Assembly (NCBI GenBank): GCA_938039765.1
Contig: CALHTV010000057.1
Coordinates: forward strand, 1-5,652
Direction: 5' to 3'
Source: an uncultured Dictyoglomus sp.
Lineage (GTDB): Bacteria > Dictyoglomota > Dictyoglomia > Dictyoglomales > Dictyoglomaceae
DNA: 5,652 nucleotides
Part shown: positions 5,340 through 5,652 of the stretch, piece after piece
Numbering within the stretch: the first letter of the stretch is position 1
How the letters are laid out: each line of letters begins with the position of its first letter
Notes under the pieces: generated by a model
Seen by the model: the letters and a program-made list of their open reading frames with translations, nothing else
Told to the model about the DNA's origin: nothing
The model's database searches: none
Position numbers and translations under genes: made by a program

Positions 5340-5652
5340 TTACTTTCCAGAAAGTAGTTTTATAACCCTATCAGTAATATCCACTCCTCCCCAAAGTACG
5401 ACTTCTTGTCCTTGTATAGATTTAGTCAAAACTGCTATATATCCTTCCTTCTTTGAAAGATCCGCAAAAATACCGTCTAAAGTCTTCCTTAAATTCTCAA
5501 GTACTTTTTCTACTGCTTGTTTGTAAGGTTGCAATTCTTTATCATACTGATCTGATAATTTTTTTATTTCATCCTGAGATTTTCCTGCTTTTTGAGCTTC
5601 TGTAAGTTTATTTAATCTGTCCTGATATTCCTGTTGATATTTATTATAAGCA
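5340..5652 (-). CDS. OmpH/Skp-family periplasmic chaperone, first of a tandem pair, N-terminus beyond the window
   Basis: The frame is open to the high-coordinate edge, giving 103 visible residues of the C-terminal part. The signal peptide and first strand must lie upstream. The visible part begins AYNKYQQEYQDRLNK, a Gln/Lys/Glu-rich helix. It passes a hairpin turn at QKAGKSQDEIKKL and a return helix, then ends in VVLWGGVDITDRVIKLLSGK, the OmpH C-terminal strand and helix. The TTG at 5532-5534 could be mistaken for a start, but coiled-coil coding continues upstream without a break and it is better read as an internal Leu (ELQPYK). The turn (AGKSQDEI versus KGISEKEI) and ending (WGGVDIT versus WGGIDIT) match the next gene, so the two arose by duplication. 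The stop is 5 bases before the next ATG, which points to co-transcription. Confidence 0.88.
   Translation of the reverse strand, partial: AYNKYQQEYQDRLNKLTEAQKAGKSQDEIKKLSDQYDKELQPYKQAVEKVLENLRKTLDGIFADLSKKEGYIAVLTKSIQGQEVVLWGGVDITDRVIKLLSGK

Noticed and set aside
5170..5526. Plus-strand open frame of 118 codons opposite the two ompH-like genes
   Set aside because: It crosses two well-supported minus-strand genes and their junction, and its product shows no recognisable domain. It reflects the scarcity of stop codons opposite purine-rich coding DNA.
5340..5534. Short 64-codon gene starting at the TTG at 5534
   Set aside because: The same frame stays open to the window edge with matching coiled-coil sequence, so the TTG is an internal Leu of a larger OmpH-like gene.

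Overview
The window is one tightly packed stretch of minus-strand genes with no intergenic space longer than 11 bases. Read in the direction of transcription (high to low coordinates), it encodes two OmpH/Skp-family periplasmic chaperones in tandem (the first cut by the window edge), then lpxD, lpxC, fabZ, lpxA and lpxB. It ends in a second, divergent LpxB-like (GT19-type) glycosyltransferase cut by the other window edge. Junctions are short gaps (5, 11 and 3 bases) or overlaps (8, 4, 4 and 4 bases), so this is almost certainly the interior of a single transcription unit. No promoter or terminator is visible, and both ends of the unit lie outside the window.

The genes form a coherent outer-membrane module. 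LpxA acylates UDP-GlcNAc, LpxC deacetylates the product (the committed step), LpxD adds the second hydroxyacyl chain, and LpxB condenses the disaccharide of lipid A. FabZ draws on the same (R)-3-hydroxyacyl-ACP pool for fatty acid elongation. The OmpH/Skp-like proteins would hold outer-membrane proteins soluble in the periplasm. The UDP-diacylglucosamine pyrophosphatase (LpxH/LpxI/LpxG) is not in the window, although in several bacteria lpxI sits between lpxA and lpxB.

The organism is a diderm (LPS-type) bacterium with AT-rich DNA. The proteins are rich in Lys, Glu and Ile, Arg is encoded mostly by AGA/AGG, Ile often by ATA, and TTG start codons are used. This composition suggests a thermophile. 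The ompH-lpxD-lpxC-fabZ-lpxA-lpxB order is seen in diderm Firmicutes (Negativicutes, Halanaerobiales) and similar deep-branching diderms. My best guess is Dictyoglomus or a relative, with moderate confidence and from impression rather than a search.

I found no clearly undescribed system. The items most worth a second look are the tandem LpxB paralogue, which lacks residues important for LpxB catalysis; the TTG starts on both lpxC and fabZ; the duplicated OmpH genes; and several active-site-region substitutions in LpxA.
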